The notes: generated by a model not told the origin, from the sequence alone. 64,000 nt of DNA from Thelephora terrestris (GCA_015956445.1 WIUZ02000001.1:2480001-2544000); one strand, 5' to 3'; counted from the stretch's first letter, positions 1 through 11,866 are shown. Made by a program: numbers and translations.

Positions 1-294
1 TCTTTAAACCCAGTGCCGTCACACGCGGATGAAGATCCTGTATATAGGTGCATTCCCACTCTACCCTGACCAAGTAATGAAGGTATTAACATGAAGAAAC
101 ATCTGCCAGAACTACCCATAAGGGAGGTGGCTAACCATGAGCAATACAAATGCAAAGACGGAACGTGAGCGAACTTTTCCTTTTTCCTCCCAAAGTCTAC
201 GTTATATCTTTCATGAACGGCCGTGTATCAAAACGACGTCAAACTAAACGCGATTCCAGCGTATGAATGCGGAACCGCAACACCACGAGGCATC

Positions 295-2629
295 CTAGAG
301 GACGTAACGAAACTCTCGGTTCTGAAGGTCTGTGAGATCTTGGAAAGCCTAAATGAACACGATCGAGTTCGCCAAGTCCGGTGAGTGAGAGAGAATGGGG
401 AAATGAAGGGCGAGGCATACCTTATCGACTTTTTTCTCGACGGCCTTTCCATCTTCCATAACGGTGATGTAAACTTCGTCGTACTTGTCCTCCTCACCAC
501 TGGCGGCCTGCTCGTCTTTCTTCCTGTTCTGGGAAGCGAGGTATTGACGGATGACGAATAGAACGAAGGCGGACGTGACAGAGCATGCGCTGATAATGGC
601 GAAGGGGACCCTGTTCCTTGGCTTGTACTTCGATTGCCAAATGAAAGGTCCAGCGGCGTTGCCTATCGCGTAGGCGATCAAGACTATGGCGTTGACCGTG
701 ATGCGCTTTGTGTGGCCGGATGTCGACATTCCGACCCACGAGAGGAAGATGACAAACGGGACGATACCCCAGACTGGTGATGGTGATGTGGCGGTCAGGG
801 TTTTGTTGTACCGTCGGTAGACGAGGGAATAACGTACTCGAAATCCAGTAAGAGAACAAGAGGCCGATTTTATTCGTACCGGGTAGGGTCGCAACCAAGA
901 TGGTCCCAATGACCGAAGGCACGTAGCTCAGCATGGCGGTCCAAGCTTTGCCATTCTTCCACCGGGCAGCTATCGTCACGCCGAGGTAAACCGCGAGCAC
1001 TGTTTGAGAGGTTTAGCGGCGACGTTCTCAATTCCATATTCTGGGGTCGAAGGGGTACCACGTACTGTCGATCACACCATCCACACACCCGAGAAGCGTC
1101 GTCTGGATGAGCGAAAATCCAAACAGATTAAGGATTATTTGGCGCTGGTTGGTGAGCTGCGAGGTTGGGTAAGCAGGTACCCATGAACAATCCACACGGG
1201 CGATCGTACCGAGTTCCAGATTGTTCTATGAGGAGAGAGAAAAGTAAATATGGCGGAGACCTGTGTGATCGTGGACGACATACGAGCTACCGGCAAAGAA
1301 AGCAAACAGCCAGGTTTTAGGATCCGTGAGGGCTTCGATGACCCTGAGCAGTCGCAAGATTGAGGTGAGACCGTCAGGCGGAAAACGGAATCGTAAGCGG
1401 GGACTCACTGCTCCTTCTTGAATGACTTATTTTCCACACCGGCTTGGTTCTCTCGAACACGAGCAACTACTTTAATCCGCTCCTCCGGGGTCAAGAACCA
1501 AGCATTTGTCGGGGAGTCGGGGAAGAAGAACCAAAAGAGGGCTGCCGTGATGAGGGTCAGGATGCCGGTGATGATGATCAACCATTGCCAAGGTTCGAAG
1601 CCTGGAGTTTTGATGTGTATACAGCCGAAGGCAAGAAATCCCAGTATGACGACAGCGGCTCCGTTCATGAGGACTTGGAAAGGGTCAAAAGGGAATCCCA
1701 GGAAGAGCTAGTGGGGATGATGAACGTACACCAATACCCAGTCCTCTGCATTTGCTCGGCACGCGTGTAAAACATGGCCATTACCTGAAGCGAGCCCCCG
1801 TGGTAAGAAAAGGTGGATACAGAGAAAATGTGCATACAATCATGAATCCTGGAGTGATTGCTCCCTCGCATACTCCAAGAACGAACCGGGCGGCAAACAA
1901 GCCACCAAAACTCTTGCAGGCGGCATGGCAGAACAACGCAATTGACCAAATGAAGACGTTGATACTTGGCAAAAAAAATCAGCCTTGGTCGATTCGACAA
2001 GATTTTTTTTCGACGAACCTCATCCATTTCCCGACCGGCCACCTCTGGAGAGCTAAGCTTTGGGGGTAGATGAAAACGAGGTACGAAAGGAAAAATATCG
2101 TCCCGAGCCAGTTGAACTGGTTTGCCGAAAGGTGGTTCGACTTACTGATGCCCGCGCCAGTTAGGAGGAGAGGATATGGGACGGAGAGGGATTTACATAC
2201 ATGATACCCAGCACTGCGGACTGGCCAAGCGTAATTTTATCGATAAACGTGACCCTTTAAACGGTGCCGAACGGGTCAGAATCACCAAAACATAAGGGCA
2301 AATTGGTGACATACAGGTACAGCACTGGAAGATGTCGAGTCAGCTGCTGGGTCGCAAGTCGTAACGTAGTATTTTCACTCACCACACATGAGCGGTAACA
2401 GGTGCCAATCCAACTTGCGCCTGAGATAGATGTGTTCGTCGCTACATCCCTCACCAGACAAAGAAAGATACTGGGTCGCTTACCTGAGCCTCAAGGCCTC
2501 CTCGGGATCGAGGTGGATAACCTTCCCTGCAGTGAACTCTGCGCCAATGTCAACTTCTTGAGAGGTGACCAGTGCACCATGGCTCTTCTCTTCCTGAGTG
2601 GCACTCGATTTCGAGCGTGCGTCGGACAT
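295..2629 (-). CDS. DAL5-like MFS permease, tandem copy 1
   Basis: Probable plasma-membrane anion:cation symporter of the Dal5/Tna1 (allantoate, nicotinate, vitamin) family of the major facilitator superfamily; the substrate cannot be told. The ATG at 2629 opens with MSDARSKSSATQ, a hydrophilic N-tail. Exons then give DWHLLPLMC, VTFIDKITLGQSAVLGIM, KSNHLSANQFNWLG and CHAACKSFGGLFAARFVLG, the usual first half of the family. The central loop ends DSPTNAWFLTPEERIKVV, and a late exon reads LTNQRQIILNLFGFSLIQTT. The last intron (about 313-360) leads to AFQDLTDLQNREFRYVL and a TAG at 295-297. About eight or more short introns are needed, including a 10-base microexon at 2315-2324. No disabling change was seen. 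It is a close paralogue of the next gene, in the same orientation with the same exon plan, so it arose by tandem duplication. Confidence 0.85.
2315..2324 (-). other. 10-base microexon of permease copy 1
   Basis: On the minus strand the sequence reads TTCCAG, then TGCTGTACCT, then GTATGT. Joining these ten bases between the preceding exon (ending CTCATGTGTG before GTGAGT) and the following one (starting at 2254) gives LMCVLYLVTFIDKITLGQ, the expected first membrane segment. Without the ten bases the frame is lost. The same arrangement is present in the paralogue at 5930-5939. Confidence 0.7.
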
Positions 2630-3900
2630 TGGTGAGGTGGGGAGCAGAGGGGGTATCGAGGCGCGAGGTGCGCTTTTAAACCTTTGAGTGCATTATATCG
2701 TGAATGAAGAAAGAAGCTGATGTGTAGCTGTGGGGGCGTGATCCGAGTCTGGGATCACCGGACACAAACGAGAAGCGCAATACCGGCGAGGATCATATCC
2801 AGCTAGTGGGCGCCTGGGTCATTGTATCTGTGGCGTTCAATTTCATTGGTTTCGCACCGAACCCTCACCTGTATTACACTCAGTCCGGCCTCTGGAATTA
2901 ACTGGGCCTCTCTTCATTGTTCAGAGACTGTGTTGCAACGTGTTTTAGCCTAACACCGTAAACCAGAAGAGAGAGGGGGCTGCAACCCAGCTACAGCCTC
3001 AAAGCAACGGCAGCCACAAATGCCTCCGCCCCGATCATAAGGCACACGTTCCATGCATCCGTATTTCAATCATCGGGCGGATCTGCAGTTAGTGGCCGAT
3101 ATGGTATGCTGAGTGGGTGTCTGTCCCTGAGACTAGGCGCTTGCACCCTGCAGTCACCCAGCGTTTTTACGTGGAAGTTTCTATTTGATAGCTCATATTG
3201 TCATTGAAGCGATTAAGCATGAGCGGACACACTCAACTAGACGGAGGGGGTTCGGTGCCATGGTCGATTGTTAGGCACCTCCGAATGACATCTACTCTCC
3301 GTGGGTGTTGGAGGACTGCCCATCGATGTTCTTGATCATCCAATTCGCTTGGAGATATCTGAAGTTGACGAGCCAAAATCGTTAGCGATTCAACTACTCA
3401 GCACTGGGATGATCCCCCTCCTGTGCGCGCGTATTATTTACGTACGTGAGTCAGCTTTAGTTACAAGTTCGAGACACGGTGGGCGCACCCAACAAATACA
3501 TAAAAGTAGCTATGCCAGAAGAGCGGCAACTGTGTTTTGATAAGGGAGGGATGTGCATGCCTTCTGTCATGGGTGTGATCCGGGAAACGGTCCCTATAGA
3601 ATGGAGCCTGGACCCTGTAATTCAAGTATCCGTGGGTATGATTCCGCCGAAGGGAAAGTTGCTTTTGTCTGATCTAATCTTGGAGAGAGGAGAGTTCCCA
3701 TTCTCCTTGAAAGCTCCTGGTTTCTTGGGGAGTGTCAGGAAACCGGGAATGCCTCGGCGAAAAGGTCTAAATCGGCTGTAGCGGGAGCATTCGAAGGTGG
3801 GATAAATCGTTGATAGTATTCTCCACAGCATCCGAGGCTTGTGCGTGTCTAGGTTAGCCTTCTAAATAATGGCAAGGTCGCTCCATAAGCATGGAGTATC
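2630..3900. other. Intergenic stretch between the two permeases
   Basis: About 1.27 kb with no supported gene. It should hold the promoter of copy 1 (2630 upward) and the 3' UTR of copy 2 (below 3901). Short open frames at 3301-3781 show no family resemblance and no splice context. One GATAAG hexamer lies at 3539-3544, the type of site bound by fungal GATA nitrogen regulators, but a single hexamer is expected by chance in this length. No repeat or transposon ends were noticed. Confidence 0.6.
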
Positions 3901-6235
3901 CTAAAGAACATAGCGGAACTCTCGGTTCTGGAGGTCCGTGAGATCTTGGAAGGCCTAGAAAGTGATTTGGAAATAGAAATACGATCAGGCTAAGGGGATG
4001 GCAAGCGGTAAAGATGAGCCGCACCCTGTCGACTTTTTTTTCCACAGCGTTTCCATCCTCCATGACTGATATATACCTCGTCATATTTGTCCCCTTTGTC
4101 CACTCCCGCTGCAGCCTCTTCATCTCTCTTCTTGTTCTGGTGAGCAAGATACTGCCGGGTGACGAGCAGCGTAAGGGCAGAAGCTACGGAACAAGCGCTG
4201 ATAATAGCAAAAGGGACCTTGTTCCTTGGCTTGTACTTCGCTTGCCACATGAAAGGTCCAGCAGCGTTTCCCACAGAGTAGGCGATCAGGACTATGGCGT
4301 TGACCGTTACGCGCTTCGTATGACCGGACGTTGACATTCCAGCCCACGACAGGAAGATGACAAACGGGACGATGCCCCAGACTGGCGACAATTCGTGATC
4401 AGAGGTTTTTTCAAAGTTGTTCGAAAGTGACGAGAGAACACACTGGAAACCCAGTAACAGAACAAAAGGCCGACTTTGTTTGTGCCAGGAAGAGTCGCAA
4501 CCAGGACGGCTCCAATGATTGTAGGCACGTAGCTCAATATGGCGGTCCATGCTTTGCCATTTCTCCAACGCGCGGCCACCGTCACACCAAAGTAAATCAC
4601 GACAACTGCTCAAGAGCGTCAGGATCCACCGGCTATGTTAGCAGAAAACGAGCACGCACTCTCCACCACTCCATCCACACAACCGAGAAGTGTCGTCTGG
4701 TTGAGTGAAAATCCGAATAGACTCAGAATGATCTGACGCTGATTGGTAATCTGCGGGACTGGATGAGTAAACACCTGCAACTAATTCACGGGCGGCCGTA
4801 CTGAGTTCCAGATGTTCCTATGAAAAAAAAATGAAAAAAAAGTCAAACACAATGAGCGATTACTGGTGGAGGCCTAGAGAGCGTGGGCGACATACGAGCA
4901 AGCGGCAAACAAGGCAAACAACCAAGTTTTGGGATCTGTGAGAGCTTCGATGACCCTAAACCACCACGCGACCTGAGTGAGACCATCGAACAAGACGCAG
5001 TACCGAGGGGGCCTCACTGCTCCATCTTGAACGTCTTGTTTTCTACACCGGCCTGGTTATCTCGAACGCGAACGACCACCTTAACTCGCTCCTCCGGGGT
5101 CAAGAACCAAGCATTTGTCGGGGAGTCGGGGAAGAAGAACCAGAAAAGGACCGACGTGAAGAGGGTCAGTATGCCTATAATGGTAACCAGCCATTGCCAT
5201 GGTTCGAAACCTGTATTTTGGATGTGGAGGCAACCGAAGGCAACTAAACCCAAGAAGATGACGCCAAAGCCGTTCATGAGGACTTTTAGCGGGATGAGAA
5301 GAAATTCTCAGGAGGAATAAGGATGGGTGACAAACGTACACCAGTATCCAGTCCTCTTCACCTGCTCTGTACGCGTGTAGAACATGGCGGTTACCTGAAG
5401 CGAGTGGTTATAGTGGTGAAACAGCTGGGCAGCGAAATCGTGCATACGATCATGAACCCCGGGGTGATCGCGCCCTCACAAATTCCAAGAATGAAACGAA
5501 CGGAAAATAGGCCGCCGAAACTCTTGCAGGCGGCATGGCACAACAAAGCAATCGCCCAGATGAATATGTTGATGCTTAGCCAACGGTCAGCGCTCATCCT
5601 TGAACAGTCCGACAGGCTTTCAACAAACCTCAACCATTTCCCCACCGGCCACCTCTGGAGAGCCAAGCTTTGCGGGTACTCGAAAAGGAGGTACGAGAGG
5701 TAAAAGACCGTCCCGAGCCAGTTAAACTGGTTTGCCGAAAGGTGGTTCGACTTACTGATGCCCGCGGCAGTTAACAGGAGAGACGATCCAGTACAGTGGA
5801 GATTACACACATGATTCCCAGCACTGCGGATTGACCAAGTGCGATCTTGTCGGCGAATGTGATACTTTGAGCGGCGGCGAAGGCATCAGGGCTATGAGCG
5901 CACGGCAAGGGCGTGAACTGAAGACATACAAGTACATGACTACAAGGGAGCGTAGTAAATGGTGTGTTGCAGGTCAAGATATGGGGTCGTTACTCACCAC
6001 ACATGAGCGGCAGCAAGTGCCAGTCCAACTTGCGTCTGAGGTGGAGAGGTTTGTTACTAGATCGCTCGACGCACGAGAAGAATATGATTTACCTGAGCCT
6101 CAAAGCCTCCTCAGGGTCGAGGTGGACGTCTTTCCCAGCAGTGAGCTCTGCGCCGATGTCAACATCTCTGGAGGCAACGAGAGCGCCCCGGGCCTTCTCG
6201 TCCGTGGCACTCGATTTCGAGCGTGCGTCGGACAT
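3901..6235 (-). CDS. DAL5-like MFS permease, tandem copy 2
   Basis: Second member of the permease pair, with the same family assignment (Dal5/Tna1-type anion:cation symporter, plasma membrane, substrate unknown). The ATG at 6235 opens MSDARSKSSATDEKARGAL, nearly identical to copy 1. Recognisable segments are ITFADKIALGQSAVLGIM, KSNHLSANQFNWLGTVFYL, FIWAIALLCHAACKSFGG, FILGICEGAITPGFMIV, DSPTNAWFLTPEERVKVV and, at the end, AFQDLTDLQNREFRYVL with a TAG at 3901-3903. Exon boundaries match copy 1, including a 10-base microexon at 5930-5939. A 269-base gap separates its start from the divergent CLP1 gene, so the two may share a promoter. No disabling change was seen. Confidence 0.86.
5930..5939 (-). 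other. 10-base microexon of permease copy 2
   Basis: Minus strand: CCCTTGTAG, then TCATGTACTT, then GTATGT. Splicing these ten bases between the exon ending CTCATGTGTG (before GTGAGT) and the exon starting at 5864 gives LMCVMYFITFADKIALGQ, aligning with copy 1 residue for residue. This shared structure is the main evidence for the microexon. Confidence 0.7.
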
Positions 6236-6504
6236 GCGAGGATGTAGTAGGGAGCCAAGGAGGACACCGTTGGCTGCGGGTGATTACCACCCTTTTTGAA
6301 TAGTGCGCTCGGCATATGAGAGAAGAATGGGAATGTGATCCGACTCCTACGGAGAGTGTCTCAGAGAATCGAGTATGCTTGATAGAAGCACAGGCGCCTC
6401 CGGTATTTTTACGTCATCAAATCAGTTCCAGTTCATCGCGCTCTGTGCAGTTGACTCTCTAATAAACGTTTCTCTCACCCCTCCTTGTCCATACGCTGAG
6501 CCGA
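6236..6504. promoter_or_regulatory. Divergent promoter, permease copy 2 / CLP1
   Basis: A 269-base gap between the ATG of the minus-strand permease (6235) and the ATG of CLP1 (6505). It must contain both start regions. The stretch just before CLP1 is pyrimidine-rich (around 6465-6492), as is common before fungal starts. No specific factor site is claimed. Confidence 0.5.
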
Positions 6505-8634
6505 ATGTCCTACGCACCTTCCGGCCCAGATGGGTCAACCAGCGGCCCCACGTACCGAGAGTGGGTGCTGCAACCGCAAAGCGAGTACAGGTTCGAGCTT
6601 GCCCCAAACACTTCGATCGGGATTAAGGTATGCAATTATTGCAGCCCTCGACGCGCACTTGAACCTTGTCTTACCGATGAATCCGCATACATCAGCTCTT
6701 GGATGGGTATGCTGAGTGTTACGGTACCGAGCTTGCGACCCGGGTGGTCTATTTATTCGGGGGAGAATGCAAAGCAGTCATATACACCCACAGCGGATGT
6801 ACAATAGAGATAAGTCTCTTTCGCTTTTCTACTATCATCGGAAACCCTTACCCTTTTTATTCCTTACGTCTATGGAGAGCCCGCGACAGAGTACACCTCG
6901 GAAGAGACGGCAATGGGTCACTATCAATCTGCAAGTATACTATTCGAGCAGATGCGCGTCTTATCACTTGCAACAGTAAATGGGGCGCTATTAGATGGAT
7001 TGAACCCCCAAAATATCCCGGCGACTCCGCCTCATATACTTGTACTCGGTCCGGAAAATTCTGGTAAAACGACGCTATGTAAAGCGCTCATCAACTATGC
7101 TGTGCGTGGGGAACACGACGAGTGGTCTCCAATCCTCGTGAATGTAGACCCAGGGGATGTGCGTGACCTGGAATACAGCCATTCTGGGTTGCGTCTAACG
7201 GATCCTTCGACTTCTAGGGCGCGTGGTCTGTTCCAGGGAGCATTTCCGCTGCCTCCATATCCACCCCACTATCCACCTCGACCTCTGCGTGTCCATTGGG
7301 ACTATCGGCGTCAACGGCGCCGACAGTTTGGTCTTCTAATGCATTGATTCCTTTGACATATTGGTACGGACATACCGAAATACAACGCAACCCTGTGTTG
7401 CTTGAACGCATCATCCGGAACTTAGGCGCCAGGATAGAAGAACGATTAGTGCAAGTGGGCTCTCAAGGTCAGTAGATTACCATACTTTCTTTCCGGGAAA
7501 GCCTACCGGTGCATTCCCGTGATGATCACAAACCAATGTATATCATTCCACATACCCGCAGGGCGTGCCTCCGGACTAATCATCGATACACCTCCTGCGT
7601 TCGCCTCCTCCTCGTCCGGGGATCGAAGAAACAGCCTAATAAAAGCATGCATCGAATCTTTCAAGGGTTTGTAAGCTTTCTTTCCCAATACTCATCGGGA
7701 ATGTTTTGAAAGAAATCTGATCCCTTGTTCTCTTTCTCCTTCACTGAACAGTGAACATTATTCTTGTGATCGGACAAGAAAAGCTGCACGCAGAGATGCA
7801 GCGAACGTACGGCAGGTCAATCAACGTGATCAGGTTGCCAAAATCAGGTGGCGTCCGTCGTTTTTACCTCGCTTGTCCCATTCATCCCAAGGAAAATGTT
7901 AATCAGGATCCCCTGTGTGGTTCTTTATTCTATATAGGCTGTTGACAGGGACCCCGCGCACCGTCGACGAGTGAGAAATCATCAGATCCAGAATTATATG
8001 TACGGCCAAAAGATTGCGGTACCTGACGGTTGCGATAAAGGCGAAGGAAGTTATCTCTTCCAACACGAGCCCACGTCGGATCTATCATTGGCTCCATCGT
8101 CCACTGTCGTCTCGTTCGACGATATCACAATTTACCGAATCGGTGGAGGTGAGAGGCCGTCCATCGTGATGAATCAGCAGTTCGCTGACTGGCGCATTCT
8201 CTTCATCGTTGCCCATACCCCACTCGGCGTCCTTCTTTCTCCCGAACAGAATCCATGGCACCTTCTTCCGCGCTCCCAATCGGCGCCTCTCGGGCAGTTT
8301 CCGAACTCCTGCCTTTGCATGTCGACCCGTCGAGCCCTTCTTCTGGCGTCTTGAATTCGGTTCTGGCGCTCCTAGCTTCCGCTGCGAGCGATGGGGAGCA
8401 ATACGACGAGGAGCTAGTTGACTTGCCCGTTCATGGGTTTATCATCGTGTACGTGTACCGCACGTGTTACCTCTCCACCGGTCCGAACGGAGACGCTGAC
8501 GTGGGTTTGCTCGCTGGTTTAGAACCGCGATTGACATCCCAAATCGGAAGATGACCGTGCTCTCGCCGACTTCCGGTACCTTCACCGGACAAACAGCAGT
8601 GATGGCCTCAATTGACTGGCAAGAGATCGCTTGA
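6505..8634 (+). CDS. CLP1: CLP1, pre-mRNA cleavage factor IA subunit / polynucleotide kinase family
   Basis: Clp1 is a nuclear P-loop protein that bridges cleavage factor IA in mRNA 3'-end formation. The ATG at 6505 starts MSYAPSGPDG, followed by the N-terminal beta domain (REWVLQPQSEYRFELAP, then a piece with ATRVVYLFGGECKAVIY). The central P-loop reads LGPENSGKTTLCKALINY near 7039-7095, then ILVNVDPGD. After an intron comes GAWSVPGSISAASISTPL and LIPLTYWYGHTEIQRNP, then GLIIDTPPAFA and VNIILVIGQEKLH. The C-domain carries VSELLPLHVDPSSPSSG, and the last exon reads TAIDIPNRKMTVLSP and ends SIDWQEIA with TGA at 8632-8634. This is the usual length for the family, about 460 residues. The Walker A is intact. 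Fungal Clp1 proteins bind ATP but are generally not active kinases; activity here cannot be judged. It is tail-to-tail with the NADH dehydrogenase, 202 bases apart. Confidence 0.92.
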
Positions 8635-8836
8635 TTCGGTTTCGAGAATACCATGAGCGTTGGGGCTTTTCAAAGGTGCATTTGATGAGGTGGTCATTAC
8701 TGTAAAGTACATACTCAAATACAAGGCGAGAACAAGTCGAAAGCATGCACTGGTTTTCCGTGCAACAAGGTCTACGATCCAAGAAATTCTATCATTGGGC
8801 TACCAGCGGATGGAATGTCGTTCCTTGTCTAGGGTT

Positions 8837-11416
8837 TCACAGCCTCGACAAATCTCGTCCCCAGATACCACGAATGATCCAATCCGCCATGAGAAGCGCC
8901 TTTGTCCTACTGCTCACCTGCTCGCTGAAGTATATGGACCTCCAGGCATACATGGCCCACTGTAGATCGAAGAGGCCATCGTTGAGAAAAGCGAGTGATG
9001 GTACCGGGGAGAAAAAGAGACCCACCAGTCCACCCATGAAGCTATAGTTCCCGAAGTCAAACACAGCAGCGTTCCCAATGTAAGCCAACGCCCCAAGGTG
9101 ACGGTATGTGAACGGTTTTGAAATAAACTCGTCTGCGCCTTCGCGTGGTATCATATTCTGGGTGAGGCTTGCTTCTCGTATAGTCAATCGGTGCAATTTC
9201 GCTCCAAGATATTTGCCTTGTTGAGCGGCGACTTGGGCCGTCTGTTAGAGGCGATGAATTAGGCTGTGGCTGGGGATTCAGAGAATACGGGGGAAACGAA
9301 CGGCGGGAAGAGTCGTGATCTTGTTGCCGATGTCTTGGAGCATGGTCGCAAGCTCTTCCAAAGTCAGGGATTCGTCCTTATCCTTGTCGTAGAGCTCAAA
9401 GAGCTCTTTGACCTGTAGCACATCATGAATATCTTCCTTCTCGTCAAATCAAGAATTCGAAGCATACCCGGTCGAGGTGCATTTCAGACATCGGCATCAT
9501 CCTCTTGATACTCTTCACTACAAAACGATGAGTTCGTGCGCCATACAAATCAGGACGGGGAGGAGGTCTGACCCATCAATTCCCACTCATGGAGGTCAAT
9601 TTTTCCATCGTGATTCTTGTCCGCTTCATCGACCAATTCGAGAAGGTGTGACACAATCGATGTTTCGATCTATCAGGCCGTCAGTAGGTGGTAGTGATAG
9701 GTAGTTTTCAAACGCCTCACGGTGGCGCAATCCCCGATCGCGTACACGTCGCCAAGGGGAGCGCCCTTCACACGGAGGTGCGAGTCCACCTCGATGGCCT
9801 TCTTGTGGACTTGGTTCGGGAGGTAGCCAGCAACCTTATAAGTGAATGGATTCATGGCGATTCCGGTGCTCCACAATACGAAACCGGCGGGAATTTCGTA
9901 TTTCTCCAGTTTCCCGGTTTCCGTATCTTTCTTGGTGTAAACAATGTGGTCCGGATGCACGGACGAAACACTGCCGAGTATGAGGTCATCGAAACGGAGG
10001 CTGAGAGCAGACCAGAACCAACCGAGCATTAGTAAGCAGTTCGACACCGTCCCTTGCGAATTTATTCTGAACGATTGACGGTGAACCGACTGGGAGAAAG
10101 GCGCCCGGGGACACGACCTACCTCTGCGTATTTCGAAATTGCTTCAGAATACTGGAAGACGGATGTGAAGGTTAACGAACGGAAGAAACAGACAATCCGA
10201 CTCACTGTATTCAATATATGTTCACCACTTTGGATAACATGAATGGAAACATCTTGACGACAGATCTTTGGATAGTAGCGCATGATATCCTCTTGACAGA
10301 GGTCGTAAATCTCGGCAGCGGCTTCCACACCGGTGGGCCCGCCCCCACAAACGACGAAGCTCAGCAGGCGCCCTCGTTCCTCTGGCGTTGTGGTAGGTAG
10401 TGAAGCTCTCTCAAAGTTATCTACCTCGGAGTGAGCTCAGATAGAGATGTGTGTTGCGTGCTGCATTTACCCATGATTCTCCGCCGTATCTGGAGAGCAT
10501 CCCCGACAGTCTTTAACTGGAAACAAGTCTCGAGCCCGGCAACACCGTGGGTGGAAGATACTGAGCCGACCGCAATGACGAGTTTGTCATACCTGTAGCT
10601 GGGGTAAGGGTTTGACGACCGTCGAGAAGTGAGCGACCTCACGGTACGTAGATGGACTTTGCGTGACCGTCGGATCCCATCACTTCGACCTCGAGCAGTC
10701 GCTCGGACATAACAAGGTCCACAGCTTTTCCGGATATGAAGTGACCCTCCAGACGTGCGATTATTTTGCGGAGTGGTTCGATCAGGGACCGTACCTGGAC
10801 GGTGCCCACAGCGGCAGCTGTCGAGTCGTCAGTGACAATGCCGAGAAATGCCAAGATGAACACGTGCAAGGGAGAAGGGGAGTGAACGTTGTGAACGTGT
10901 CGGGAGAAACGAGCGTAACATGATAGTCTCCAAGGGAAAGCTTGCTGAGCAATGCAACAGCCTGGAGAAGTTGACATTGTCTTCAGTCCGATAGAAACCC
11001 GAACGAATTGCACTTACGCCCCAGCCGCCACCGACGATTACAAGTCGGGGCTTTTGGCTAATGCGTTCGTTTTCCGGATCTTCGATGTCACCAAGGAACG
11101 CTGAGACGACGGGGAGGTTTTTTGGACCTCCAGTTTCTGGGAAGAGGGCTAGTGGTGAGACAGGAACTTTATCGACATGGGCATCGGTGTAGGTGAAGGC
11201 ATCGTGGACGAAGATGACACCAGTGATAAGCGTGACACCCAGCACTGTAGATGCTACCGTATAACCTGTCCAGCGCAGAAGTTGTCGGGTGCGGTATAGG
11301 AAAGGTCTCGGGTGCGGCGCGGATGATGTAAGGCGAACTTGAGGGAAGGGGTATCTGTGAGTACCCACGCGCAGCGCGGGATAGATAGCTCGACGAGAGA
11401 GAGCGGTACGAAGCAT
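8837..11416 (-). CDS. External-type alternative NADH:ubiquinone oxidoreductase with EF-hands
   Basis: Single-polypeptide type II NADH dehydrogenase that oxidises NADH and reduces ubiquinone at the mitochondrial inner membrane without pumping protons. The ATG at 11416 opens MLRTALSRRAIYPALRVG, a basic presequence, followed by a membrane segment (STVLGVTLITGVIFVH). The FAD-binding fold starts PRLVIVGGGWG; the second part has YDKLVIAVGSVSSTHG and AGFVLWSTGIAMNP. An insertion holds two EF-hands: loop DKNHDGKIDLHE near 9605-9640 and loop DKDKDESLTLEE near 9350-9390. The C-terminus reads GALAYIGNAAVFDFG and FLNDGLFDLQWAMY and ends GIWGRDLSRL (stop at 8837). EF-hand insertions mark external NDE1-type enzymes such as Neurospora NDE1, which respond to calcium. 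Sidedness is inferred from this and the membrane segment. It is divergent from the large gene at 11867. Confidence 0.9.
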
Positions 11417-11866
11417 TTTACAACCAAGGATGGGTGGGACCGCGACGAATTCTTGAACGGCGCGTCTGAGTGAAGGAGGACCCAGGGCAAGAGGTGCTTG
11501 ACGTCACCGACACTCGTCCAATTGACGCTGCGGATCTCAACTGCAGCCGGTGACCGTAAATACCCCAAACTGCCGTCTGACTATAATCCGCCGCTGCAAA
11601 GATGCGCCTGTTCACCTGCGAAAGGTCCACCAGGATTACCTCGACGGGCGTGAATCTGGGTTACCGGGTCGATGACCTCTCCACTATATTTTGACTCCGA
11701 ACCGAATGTTGATTAGAGCTGGTCACACGCCGGAGCGCCGATAAGTCAAAGCCGTTCATCCCGCCCTCGTCACCATCGCTTTCTGGCTGCGGACTTTCTC
11801 GTGGTGTGCTAACAGGCGTAACTCACAACTCATCCGGAAGCTCCCTCTCAAGACTTCGACAGATAC
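11417..11866. promoter_or_regulatory. Divergent promoter, NADH dehydrogenase / large zinc-finger gene
   Basis: A 450-base gap between two divergent starts. It holds a perfect palindrome TGACGTCA at 11499-11506 (ATF/CREB-type bZIP site) and a CCAAT box at 11518-11522, both about 85-105 bases upstream of the NADH dehydrogenase ATG. CCAAT boxes bind the Hap complex, which controls many fungal respiratory genes; the link to this gene is inference. Confidence 0.5.
11499..11506. promoter_or_regulatory. Perfect CRE palindrome (TGACGTCA)
   Basis: An eight-base palindromic match to the ATF/CREB bZIP consensus, 83 bases upstream of the NADH dehydrogenase start and 12 bases from a CCAAT box. Position supports a regulatory role; binding is not shown. 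Confidence 0.45.

Noticed and set aside
1-294. Possible gene fragment at the left edge
   Set aside because: Only the 3' flank of permease copy 1 is visible; no conserved peptide is seen in any frame.
3539-3544. GATAAG site as evidence for nitrogen control of permease copy 1
   Set aside because: A single hexamer about 900 bases upstream in 1.27 kb is expected by chance; no paired or clustered GATA sites were seen.
3301-3831. Overlapping open frames on both strands between the permeases
   Set aside because: Each is under 105 codons, they conflict with one another, and none shows a recognisable motif or flanking splice signals.
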